A stretch of DNA of 64,000 nucleotides from Gemmatimonadaceae bacterium. Its GTDB lineage: Bacteria > Gemmatimonadota > Gemmatimonadetes > Gemmatimonadales > Gemmatimonadaceae. The notes beneath the pieces were generated by a model, which was not told the DNA's origin, searched no databases, and saw only the letters and a list, made by a program, of their open reading frames with translations. A program made the translations under genes and the position numbers. Positions within the stretch are counted from its first letter, which is position 1, and every line of letters begins with the position of its first letter. Shown one piece after another: positions 48,075 through 56,182 of this stretch. The DNA lies in contig JAICWO010000008.1 of the NCBI GenBank assembly GCA_025934775.1, forward strand, positions 1-64,000. Reading direction: 5' to 3'.

Positions 48075-49484
48075 ATGCTCAATACCGAACGCATCGCCGT
48101 CAAAGAGAAGGTGGGGTACGCCCTCGGCGATGCCGCGGCGAACTTCATCTTCCAGACGATGCTGGTGTTCCAGCTCGCGTTCTACACCGACACGTTCGGC
48201 ATCACCGCCGCCGCCGCGGGCACGCTCTTTCTCGTCGTGCGCTTCTGGGACGCGATCTTCGACCCGCTCATGGGCGTCATCGCCGACCGCACCAACACCC
48301 GCTGGGGCAAGTTCCGGCCGTGGGTGCTCTGGACGGCGGTGCCGTTCGGCATCATGGGCTTTCTGACGTTCACGACGCCGCACTTCGGCCCGCACGGCAA
48401 GCTCGTGTACGCCTACGTCACGTACATCGCGTTGATGATGGTGTACTCGGCGAACAACCTGCCCTATTCGGCGTTGAGCGGCGTGATCACCGGCGATCTC
48501 GTCGAACGAACGAGCCTCTCGACGTACCGCTTCGTCCTGGCGATGAGCGCGGCGTTCGTCGTCCAGGGCCTCGCGCTCCCGATGGTGAACTACTTCGGCC
48601 ACGGCGACAGCGCGAAGGGCTATCAGTACACGATGGGCATTCTGTCCGCGCTCGCGGTGATCTTCTTCGTCGTCACGTTCGTGACGACGAAGGAGCGCGT
48701 GCACCCGGATCCCGCGCAGAAGACGAGCGTCCGGCAGGATTTCACGGACCTCGCGCACAACGGACCGTGGCTCGCGATCTTCGCGCTCACGCTGTTCGTG
48801 TTCGTCACGCTGTCGATGCGCGGCGGCGTCATGCTCTACTACTTCAAGTATTACGTGAATCGCGAGGATCTGTTCAGCGTCTTCAACGTGTGCGGACTGG
48901 CGGCGACGATCGTCGGCGTGATCGGATCCACGCCGCTGGCGAAGCGCTACGGAAAGCGCGGCATCTACGGCATCGGCCTCGCGGCAACGGTCGTCTTCAC
49001 GGCGGCGTTCGTCGTCATCCCGCGCACCGCGATCGCCGCGATGTTCGTGGTGGAGATGTTCCGGCAGCTCGCGTACGGCTTCACGATTCCACTCCTCTGG
49101 GCGATGATGGCCGACGTCGCGGACTACTCGGAATGGAAGAATCGCCGGCGCGCCACGGCGATCGTGTTCTCCGGGATCGTCTTCGCGCTGAAGGCGGGGC
49201 TCGGTTTCGGCGGCGCGATTGGCGGATGGCTGCTCTCGATCTACGGCTACGTACCGAACGCGGTGCAGAGCGAGCACGCGCTCACGGGCATCCGCTACAC
49301 GGCGAGCGTGTTTCCCGCCGCCACGTTCCTGATCGGCGTGCTCTGCCTCTTCTTCTATCGAATCGACCGGAACCTTGAAGTTCAGATCACCGACGAGCTG
49401 GCGGTTCGCCGCCAGGAATACGCGCTCGCCGCGCCACCGTACACGCCAGATGGAGAGATCGCTCATGTGGTCGGCACGAAATAA
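48075..49484 (+). CDS. GPH-family sugar:cation symporter (xyloside transporter type)
   Basis: A 469-residue inner-membrane symporter of the glycoside-pentoside-hexuronide family (XynP, XylP, MelB relatives). Twelve hydrophobic helices are visible. Signatures are 'RFWDAIFDPLMGVIADRT' with the charged pair of the sugar/cation site (about residues 55-72), 'TRWGKFRPWVLW' in the loop, and 'DVADYSEWKNRRRATAIVFS' in helix 10-11. ATG 48075 is chosen since GGGAG lies 8 bases upstream; an ATG at 48060 has poor spacing. It probably carries xylobiose or longer xylosides into the cell for the adjacent GH3. The gene overlaps the next by 20 bases. Confidence 0.92.
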   Translation: MLNTERIAVKEKVGYALGDAAANFIFQTMLVFQLAFYTDTFGITAAAAGTLFLVVRFWDAIFDPLMGVIADRTNTRWGKFRPWVLWTAVPFGIMGFLTFTTPHFGPHGKLVYAYVTYIALMMVYSANNLPYSALSGVITGDLVERTSLSTYRFVLAMSAAFVVQGLALPMVNYFGHGDSAKGYQYTMGILSALAVIFFVVTFVTTKERVHPDPAQKTSVRQDFTDLAHNGPWLAIFALTLFVFVTLSMRGGVMLYYFKYYVNREDLFSVFNVCGLAATIVGVIGSTPLAKRYGKRGIYGIGLAATVVFTAAFVVIPRTAIAAMFVVEMFRQLAYGFTIPLLWAMMADVADYSEWKNRRRATAIVFSGIVFALKAGLGFGGAIGGWLLSIYGYVPNAVQSEHALTGIRYTASVFPAATFLIGVLCLFFYRIDRNLEVQITDELAVRRQEYALAAPPYTPDGEIAHVVGTK

Positions 49485-50613
49485 CCTGCGAGCGCTCGTC
49501 GCGATCGCGCTCCTGGGCAGCGCGGCCACAGCGGCGCGCGCGCAATCGACGGCGCCGAACGCGCTCAAGGACGCGTTCAAGAACGACTTCCGGATCGGCG
49601 CGGGAGTGAACGCGAATCAATTCGACGGGCGAGACGCGCGCGGGGTGGCGCTGATCACGCAGCAGTTCAACACGATCACGCCCGAGAACGCGCTCAAGTG
49701 GGAGTCGGTGCATCCGCGTCCGGGGGTGTACGATTTCACCGAGGCGGATCGATACGTCGACTTTGGCGTGCGCAACGGGATGTTCGTGATCGGCCATACG
49801 CTGGTCTGGCACAACCAGACGCCGCGGTGGGTGTTTCAGGATTCCTCGGGACGGCCCGTGAGCCGCGACGCGCTGCTCGCGCGGATGCGCGACCACATCT
49901 TCACGGTCGTCGGCCGCTACAAGGGGCGCGTGAACGGGTGGGACGTGGTGAACGAAGCCGTGAACGAGGACGGCACTCTCCGGCATTCGCCATGGTACGA
50001 CATCATCGGTCCCGACTTCATCGAAAAAGCATATCAGTTTGCTCATGAAGCGGATCCCGGCGCCGAGCTGTACTACAACGACTACTCGGTCGAGAACGCG
50101 CCAAAGCGCGAGGGCGTGGTGCGGCTCATTCGAGACCTCCAGGCGGCCGGCGTGCACGTCACCGCGGTCGGGCTGCAGGGCCACGATCGCCTCGACTGGC
50201 CAACGATTCCGCAGGAAGACTCGACCATCGACGCGCTGGCGGCCCTCGGGATCAAGGTCAACGTGTCGGAACTCGACGTCGACGTGCTCCCGCGCGCCCA
50301 GCGCGGGACGTCGGCGGACGTCACATTGCGCGGCGATCCGCGCGCCGGGATCAATCCGTACACGGCCGGACTGCCCGACTCCGTGCAGCAGGCGCTCGCC
50401 GCTCGCTACGCCGCGTTGTTCACGACGTTTCTGCGCCACCATGACGTGATGGAGCGGGTTACCTTCTGGGGAGTGGGAGACGGCGACTCGTGGCTCAACA
50501 ACTGGCCGGTGCCCGGACGCACGAGCTATCCGCTCGTCTTCGATCGCGAGGACAGGCCCAAGCCGGCGTTCTTCGCGATCGTGCGGACGGCGCTTCAGCA
50601 TCCGGCGATGTAG
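49465..50613 (+). CDS. GH10 endo-1,4-beta-xylanase (signal peptide form)
   Basis: A 382-residue single-domain xylanase. The start is ATG 49465, with GGAGAG seven bases before it inside the transporter gene; signal peptide 1-27 ends 'AARAQ'. The TIM barrel shows 'TPENALKWESVHP', 'GHTLVWHNQTPRWVF', catalytic acid/base Glu164 in 'WDVVNEAVNEDG' and nucleophile Glu269 in 'VNVSELDVD'. There is no carbohydrate-binding module. It probably works in the periplasm on oligosaccharides brought in by SusC/SusD, leaving the lipoprotein GH10 for the surface; that split is inferred. Confidence 0.95.
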   Translation: MWSARNNLRALVAIALLGSAATAARAQSTAPNALKDAFKNDFRIGAGVNANQFDGRDARGVALITQQFNTITPENALKWESVHPRPGVYDFTEADRYVDFGVRNGMFVIGHTLVWHNQTPRWVFQDSSGRPVSRDALLARMRDHIFTVVGRYKGRVNGWDVVNEAVNEDGTLRHSPWYDIIGPDFIEKAYQFAHEADPGAELYYNDYSVENAPKREGVVRLIRDLQAAGVHVTAVGLQGHDRLDWPTIPQEDSTIDALAALGIKVNVSELDVDVLPRAQRGTSADVTLRGDPRAGINPYTAGLPDSVQQALAARYAALFTTFLRHHDVMERVTFWGVGDGDSWLNNWPVPGRTSYPLVFDREDRPKPAFFAIVRTALQHPAM

Positions 50614-50704
50614 CGATGCCAGGATACCAATTGCCTCGCGCGATTCAATCGTGCACGCCCGACGACGACGGCGGTGCGGCACCGACACTTCGGGAGATGT
50701 CCGA

Positions 50705-51424
50705 ATGAGAGACGCGTTCGCGCCTGTCCTCAAGCAGAGCCTGTCCGACAAGCTCGCCCAGCGGATCAGAAGCATGATTCAGAAGGGCGATTACAAGCAG
50801 GGCGACCGGCTGCCGCCGATCATGGAGATGGCGCGGCGCTTCGGGGTGGGACATCCGACGATTCGCGAAGCGCTCAAGAAGCTCGAGACGATGGGCTTCG
50901 TCGAGATTCGCCACGGCTCGGGCGTGTACGTCACGCGGAGCGAGGAAGTGCTCGTGCTCGCGACCCCCGACTATGCGGGGACGGTGACGAAGAAGCTGCT
51001 GCTCGATCTCATCGGCACGCGGATGCCGCTCGAGATGCGGTCGGTCGCCGAAGCGGTGAAGAACGCGACGCTGGAGGATCTCGTGGAGATGCGGCGGCTG
51101 CTCACCACGGCCGGCCAGAATCTCGACAACGATCCGGTGCTGAATCAGGTGAACATGGCGTTTCACCGTGCGATCGCGCGTGCATCGGGCAACACGGTGC
51201 TCGTGCAGCTTCTCGACGTACTGCACGAGCTCTTTGCCGAAGAACAGCGGCTGATCCTCGGCATCTTCGGCTCGCGGCAGCGCGACCACAAGGAACATCT
51301 CGCGATCCTGGCCGCGCTCGAGAAGCGCGACGAGGCGCTTGGCGTGAAGTTGATGCAGAAACATCTCGCCGGCGTGAGCGACGCGATCGAGCGCTGGGAT
51401 CCAGAGCACCATCCGGTCGGGTGA
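50705..51424 (+). CDS. GntR/FadR-family transcriptional regulator
   Basis: A 239-residue regulator. The N-terminal winged helix (about 8-75) is typical: 'LAQRIRSMIQKGDYKQGDRL' and 'TIREALKKLETMGFVEI'. The C-terminal FCD effector domain (about 95-225) shows 'NMAFHRAIARASGN' and the closing 'KEHLAILAALEKRD' helix with potential metal-binding His/Asp. FadR-type members often bind uronates or other acids (UxuR, ExuR). Start ATG 50705 has GGGAG eight bases upstream. It lies inside the SusCD operon between two GH10 genes and overlaps the next start by one base, so it would be autoregulated with the locus. The inverted repeat at 28460-28484 is a candidate site. Confidence 0.88.
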   Translation: MRDAFAPVLKQSLSDKLAQRIRSMIQKGDYKQGDRLPPIMEMARRFGVGHPTIREALKKLETMGFVEIRHGSGVYVTRSEEVLVLATPDYAGTVTKKLLLDLIGTRMPLEMRSVAEAVKNATLEDLVEMRRLLTTAGQNLDNDPVLNQVNMAFHRAIARASGNTVLVQLLDVLHELFAEEQRLILGIFGSRQRDHKEHLAILAALEKRDEALGVKLMQKHLAGVSDAIERWDPEHHPVG

Positions 51425-52503
51425 TGCGCGCACACGGCGCATGGCTCTGCGCCGCGGCGCTCGCCGCGGCCGGCGCCTGCGGTGGAGACCACGCGAGCAC
51501 GACTCAACCGGTGATCCCGCCGCCGCCGCCAGCTCCCGCGGCGGACACGACGCCGCTCCGCGTGCTCGCGGCGCGGCACAGTCTGTTGATCGGTGCGGCC
51601 GTGGATCGCGGATTCCGGTACACCGGGTCGGACTCGGCGACTTTTCGGGCGCTGCTCGCGAAGCAGTTCAGCGTGCTCACGCCGGAGAACGACATGAAGT
51701 GGGATCATATCCACCCGGCGCGCAACACATACCGGTTCGAGCCCGCGGACTCGATCGTGGCGTTCGCCGAAGCGAACGGGATGAAGGTGCGCGGCCACAA
51801 TCTCGCGTGGCACTCGCAGCTCCCGGCGTGGCTCACCTCGGGAACGTGGACGCCGGCGGAAGCGACCGCGCTGCTCGACGATCACATCGCCACCGTGGTC
51901 GGCCACTATCGCGGCCGCGTGATGGAATGGGACGTCGTCAACGAGGCGCTGAACGACGACGGCACCAAGCGCTCGAGCTTCTGGCTCGCGAATGTGGGAC
52001 CAGGGTACATCGAGCGCGCGTTCCGCGACGCCCGCGCGGCCGACTCGGCGGCAGGGTTGTTTTACAACGATTATAATATCGAAGGTATGAACGCGAAGTC
52101 CGACTCGCTCTACGCGATGATGCAGGACTTCAAGGCCCGCGGCGTGCCCGTGACGGGCGTCGGCTTCGAGTCGCACTTTCAGCTCGGCGGGGTTCCGAGC
52201 TCGCTCGCCGCGAACATCGCGCGATTCGCGGGGCTCGGGCTCAAGGTGCACATCACGGAGCTCGATGTGCGCATGCTGCTGCCCGCCACCTCGACCCAGC
52301 TCGACGCGCAGGCGAGCGACTACACGACGGTGGTCAGCGCGTGCATGCAGACGACCGCGTGCGATCTCGTCACGATCTGGGGCGTGAGCGACCGCGAGTC
52401 ATGGATTCCCGGCACGTTTCCCGGCTGGGGCGCCGCGACCCTGTTCGACGCGCAATATCAGTCGAAGCCCGCGTACGCGGCGCTCGTGAAGCTGCTCCAA
52501 TAG
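51424..52503 (+). CDS. GH10 endo-1,4-beta-xylanase, lipoprotein form
   Basis: A 359-residue xylanase starting in an overlap with the regulator stop (TGATG). The signal peptide ends in lipobox 'AAGAC' (Cys19), followed by a proline-rich tether 'PPPPPAPA' that would hold the enzyme off the membrane. The GH10 barrel has 'TPENDMKWDHIHP', 'GHNLAWHSQLPAWL', acid/base Glu174 in 'WDVVNEALNDDG' and nucleophile Glu279 in 'HITELDV'. With its tether it is a candidate surface xylanase for the polymer. It is only distantly similar to the other GH10 here, so probably not a recent duplicate. It ends 3 bases from the convergent GH3 stop. Confidence 0.94.
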   Translation: MRAHGAWLCAAALAAAGACGGDHASTTQPVIPPPPPAPAADTTPLRVLAARHSLLIGAAVDRGFRYTGSDSATFRALLAKQFSVLTPENDMKWDHIHPARNTYRFEPADSIVAFAEANGMKVRGHNLAWHSQLPAWLTSGTWTPAEATALLDDHIATVVGHYRGRVMEWDVVNEALNDDGTKRSSFWLANVGPGYIERAFRDARAADSAAGLFYNDYNIEGMNAKSDSLYAMMQDFKARGVPVTGVGFESHFQLGGVPSSLAANIARFAGLGLKVHITELDVRMLLPATSTQLDAQASDYTTVVSACMQTTACDLVTIWGVSDRESWIPGTFPGWGAATLFDAQYQSKPAYAALVKLLQ

Positions 52504-52506
52504 CCA

Positions 52507-55137
52507 TCACGGCGCGCCACGCACATTGATGGTGTGCGTGAGCCGCACGTCGGCGGATGACGAGCCGACCGCAAGCTGCACCGGCTCGCTCTCCACGATC
52601 CAGCGATTGCCGGCGGTGCTCCAGTAGGCGAGCGACTGCGCCGCCAGCCGCATGCGAACCGTTCGTGTCTGCCCCGGCTTCAGAGACACGCGCGAGAAGC
52701 CGCGCAGGTCCTCGATCGGGCGCTCGACCTTGGAGCCGCGGTGCCGCACGTAGAGCTGCACGACCTCGTCGCCCGTCCGCTTGCCGGTGTTCGTCACGTC
52801 GACGCTCACGGTGAGCGTGTCGCTCGCGCCCATGCTCCGCGAGCTCGTACGAAGATTCTTATACGCGAACGTGGTGTAGCTCAGCCCGAATCCGAACGGA
52901 TACAACGGCGTGCCTTTGAAGAACCGGTACGTGCGCCCCTGCATGTCATAATTCTCGAACGACGGGATGTCGTTCACGCTCTTGTAGAACGTGACCGGCA
53001 GCCGGCCGGCCGGATTGTAGCCGCCGAACAACACGTCGGCGATCGCGGTGCCGGCGGCTTGGCCCGGATACCACGCCTCGAGGATCGCGGGCACGTGGGC
53101 CTGCGCCCAATTCACGGCCAGCGCGCTGCCGTTGAGGAGCACGAGCACCGTCGGCTTGCCGAGCGCGACGATCTTCTCGAGCAGCGCCTCCTGGGGCTCC
53201 GGCAGATCGATGCTCGTTCGATCGCCGCCGCGGAAGCCGGGAATCTGAATTGGCATCTCCTCGCCCTCGAGGCGCGCCGTGAGGCCGAGGAACATGATCA
53301 CGGCGTCGGCGCGCTGCGCCGCCGCGACGGCATCGGCTTCGAGCGTCTCGTGCGGTGCCGCCCACACCATTCGAAGGCGCGCCTCGCCGTAGGTTTCCTC
53401 GCCCTCGACGCGGATCTTGTATGCGCGGCCGCCCTGGAGCTGCACCGGATCGGTCTGCGCGAGCCGCGGATCGGGAAATTCGCCGTCGTGCGTGGGGTAG
53501 ACCGAGTGCACGATGAGACTATCATCGAGATATAACTGGAATTTCACCGTGCCGATCAGGCCGAGGCGGTAGGTGCCGGTCTGCGGCGGCGTGAAGGTGC
53601 CCGTCCACCGCACGCCGAAGTTGTCGGCGTTCATGTCGGAGCGCGGAGCACCGTCGCCCCAATTCGCGTTCAGCGTCGTGTCGGAGGCGGTGAAGAGCGG
53701 CGCGCCTTGCAGCGTGTTGCTCGCGAAGTAGGCGACGTCGAGCCCGGGCGCGCCGCTCCCGGTGCGCAGCACGGACGACGGCATCAGATCGAGCACCGGA
53801 AAGCCCTCGGCGAGGTCCGACCCGCGCGCGTAGATCACGCGCGCGTTGGGAAGCGCCGCGCGAATACCACGGAGCGGCGTCACCGGATCGGCGGGCTCGC
53901 CGTTGTAATTGCCGAGCAGCATGCGCGTCTGATCGGAATTCGGTCCGATCACCGCGACCGTATGCAGCTTGGTCTTGTCGAGCGGCAGGAGATGCTTCTC
54001 GTTCTTGAGCAGCACCATCGATTCGTGTGCAGCGTCGAGCGCGAGCTGGCGATGCGCCGGCGAGTCGAGATCGCTGAACGGGATCTGCGCCCATTTCACG
54101 TGCTCCGGCGCGTCGAACATTCCGAGCTTCATGCGCGCCAGGAACAAGCGCGAGACGGACGTGTCGATCCGCGCCTCGCTGATCAGGCCTTCTTTCACCG
54201 ACTCGGCGAGGTTGGGATACACACGGCCGCAATCCAGGTCGGTACCCGTCTTCACCGCGAGCGCCGCGGCCTGCGCGGCGGTCTCCACCGCCTTGTGCCG
54301 CAGGTAGATGTCGTCGATCGCGCCGCAGTCCGACACGACATAGCCGCGAAAGCCCCAACGGCCGCGAAGGATGTCGCCCAGCAGCACGTCGTTCGCGCAC
54401 GCCGGCTTGCCGTCGATCGAGTTGTAGGCGCACATGAGCGAATACGCTTTGCCTTCGCGGATGCCCGCCTCGAACTGCGGCAAGTACGTCTCGTGCAGAT
54501 CGCGGTCGCTCACGACCGCATCGAACGTGTGCCGTTCCGGCTCCGGGCCGCTGTGCACGTCGAAATGCTTGACGGTGGCGATCGTCTTGAAGTACTTCGG
54601 ATCGCCGCCCTGCATGCCGCGGATGAACTGCACGGCGAGTCGTCCGGAGAGAAACGGATCCTCGCCGTACGTCTCCTGTCCGCGGCCCCAGCGCGGATCG
54701 CGGAAGATGTTGATGTTCGGCGACCAGAAGGTGAGGCCGGTGTATCGCTGGCGGTCGCCCTTCCGCACGTACTCTTCGTGCTTGGCGCGCGCTTCGTCCG
54801 ACACGACCGTTGCCATGCGGAACATGAGACTGTCGTCCCACATCGCGGCGAGCCCGATCGCCTGGGGAAAGACTGTCGCGAGTCCCGATCGCGCCACCCC
54901 GTGGAGCGCTTCATTCCACCAGTCGTATTCGGGAACGCCGAGGCGCGGGATCGCGGGCGCAACGTTCTTCATCTGCTGCACCTTCTCCTCGAGCGTCATC
55001 CGCCCGACGAGGTCCTTCACCCGCGCTTCGAAGGAGAGGGTTTCATCCTGATACGGCAGCATCTGCTGCTGTGCGGCCAGCGAGTGGCCACTCGCGATCG
55101 TCGAGACGACGATCGCGGCGCGGAAGAGTCGGCGCAT
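52507..55137 (-). CDS. GH3 beta-xylosidase with PA14 insert, exported
   Basis: An 876-residue exported GH3. The signal peptide ends 'SLAAQ' (about residue 22). The barrel domain has 'WWNEALHGVARSG', a strong beta-xylosidase/arabinosidase signature, and the nucleophile Asp270 in 'YVVSDCGAID'. A PA14 domain (about 485-610) interrupts the alpha/beta sandwich ('GTFTPPQTGTYRLGL', 'YLDDSLIVH'). The fibronectin-like C-terminus is intact ('GDEVVQLYVRH'). PA14 inserts shape the active-site entrance in GH3 enzymes. The gene is 16 bases after galM in the minus-strand operon. It complements the cytoplasmic GH3 at 45714 by acting outside the inner membrane. Confidence 0.92.
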   Translation of the reverse strand: MRRLFRAAIVVSTIASGHSLAAQQQMLPYQDETLSFEARVKDLVGRMTLEEKVQQMKNVAPAIPRLGVPEYDWWNEALHGVARSGLATVFPQAIGLAAMWDDSLMFRMATVVSDEARAKHEEYVRKGDRQRYTGLTFWSPNINIFRDPRWGRGQETYGEDPFLSGRLAVQFIRGMQGGDPKYFKTIATVKHFDVHSGPEPERHTFDAVVSDRDLHETYLPQFEAGIREGKAYSLMCAYNSIDGKPACANDVLLGDILRGRWGFRGYVVSDCGAIDDIYLRHKAVETAAQAAALAVKTGTDLDCGRVYPNLAESVKEGLISEARIDTSVSRLFLARMKLGMFDAPEHVKWAQIPFSDLDSPAHRQLALDAAHESMVLLKNEKHLLPLDKTKLHTVAVIGPNSDQTRMLLGNYNGEPADPVTPLRGIRAALPNARVIYARGSDLAEGFPVLDLMPSSVLRTGSGAPGLDVAYFASNTLQGAPLFTASDTTLNANWGDGAPRSDMNADNFGVRWTGTFTPPQTGTYRLGLIGTVKFQLYLDDSLIVHSVYPTHDGEFPDPRLAQTDPVQLQGGRAYKIRVEGEETYGEARLRMVWAAPHETLEADAVAAAQRADAVIMFLGLTARLEGEEMPIQIPGFRGGDRTSIDLPEPQEALLEKIVALGKPTVLVLLNGSALAVNWAQAHVPAILEAWYPGQAAGTAIADVLFGGYNPAGRLPVTFYKSVNDIPSFENYDMQGRTYRFFKGTPLYPFGFGLSYTTFAYKNLRTSSRSMGASDTLTVSVDVTNTGKRTGDEVVQLYVRHRGSKVERPIEDLRGFSRVSLKPGQTRTVRMRLAAQSLAYWSTAGNRWIVESEPVQLAVGSSSADVRLTHTINVRGAP

Positions 55138-55153
55138 GAGTCCTCGTGGAGAA

Positions 55154-56179
55154 TTACGCTGCGGAGAAACGGAAGATCGTGCGGGACGTGAATTCCTGCT
55201 CCGGCGACAGGAACGTCGACGGAAAGTGCGGATGGTTCGGCGAATCAGGAAAGTGCTGCGTCTCGAGCGCCACGGCACCGTGACGCGGGTAGGCGTATCC
55301 GCCCTTTCCCGGCTGACCGTGGTGCATGCCATTGCCGGAGTAGAGCTGGAGCCCTGGCTGGGTCGTGAAGATCTCGAGCGTACGGCCGCTGCGCGGATCG
55401 CGGAGCCTTGCCGCGAACGCCAGCGCACCCGGCCGCTCGTGGTTGATCTCATGGTTGATGACGAAATTGTGATCGTAGCCGCCGCCGATGCGGAGTTGCT
55501 CGTCGTCATCGCCAATCCGCGCGCCGATCGCGCGCGGCGCCGCGAAATCGAATGCGGTGCCGGTCACGCCGCGCAGCACCCCGGTCGGGATCAACGTCTC
55601 GTCGACCGGCGTGAAGTAGGTCGCGTTGATCGTCAGCTCATGATCGAGGATGTCGCCCGCGTCGTGGCCGGCGAGATTCCAGTACGCGTGCTGCGTGAGA
55701 TTCACCGGCGTCACGGCGTCCGCGATCGCGCTGTAGTCCACCGCGAGCTCGTTGTCGTCGGTGAGGGTGTACGTGACGCGCACGCAGAGCGCTCCGGGAT
55801 AGCCGTTGTCCCCGGCGTCGCTTCGGATGCAGAGCACCGCGCCTCGCGCGCCGGCCCGCTCGAATGGCGCGACGCGCCACTCGCGCGCGCTGAAGGCGTG
55901 CGGGCCGCCGTGCAACTGATTCGGCGGATCGTTGACCGGCAGCACGTACACCAGATCGCCTATCGCGAACCGGCCGTTCGCGATGCGATTGGCGTACCGG
56001 CCAACGAGCGCTCCGAAGTAGCGCCCATCCGTCCGGTACGCCTCGGCGGCGTCGAACCCCGGCGTGACGTCGGCGAACACGCCCTCGCGGTCCGGCACGC
56101 GAACCGACACGATCGTGCCGCCGTACGCGAGAAAGCGCACTTCCATGCCGTGCGCGTTCGTGAGCGTGAAACAGTCCAT
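55154..56179 (-). CDS. galM: Aldose 1-epimerase
   Basis: A 341-residue mutarotase that interconverts alpha and beta anomers of free sugars. The family residues are seen in 'GRYANRIANGRF' (Arg/Asn of the sugar site), 'NQLHGGPHAFS', 'NLTQHAYWNLAGH' (catalytic His) and the catalytic Glu in 'VALETQHFPDSPNH'. There is no signal peptide, so it is cytoplasmic. In this locus it would speed conversion of xylose released by beta-xylosidases into the anomer used by xylose isomerase. It is only 3 bases from the GH115-GH43 stop, so it is co-transcribed. Confidence 0.93.
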   Translation of the reverse strand: MDCFTLTNAHGMEVRFLAYGGTIVSVRVPDREGVFADVTPGFDAAEAYRTDGRYFGALVGRYANRIANGRFAIGDLVYVLPVNDPPNQLHGGPHAFSAREWRVAPFERAGARGAVLCIRSDAGDNGYPGALCVRVTYTLTDDNELAVDYSAIADAVTPVNLTQHAYWNLAGHDAGDILDHELTINATYFTPVDETLIPTGVLRGVTGTAFDFAAPRAIGARIGDDDEQLRIGGGYDHNFVINHEINHERPGALAFAARLRDPRSGRTLEIFTTQPGLQLYSGNGMHHGQPGKGGYAYPRHGAVALETQHFPDSPNHPHFPSTFLSPEQEFTSRTIFRFSAA

Positions 56180-56182
56180 GTC

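Noticed and set aside
46992-49580. Minus-strand open frame of about 862 codons opposite GH3 and the GPH transporter
   Set aside because: Arg/His-rich mirror frame of two well supported genes; no recognisable motif.
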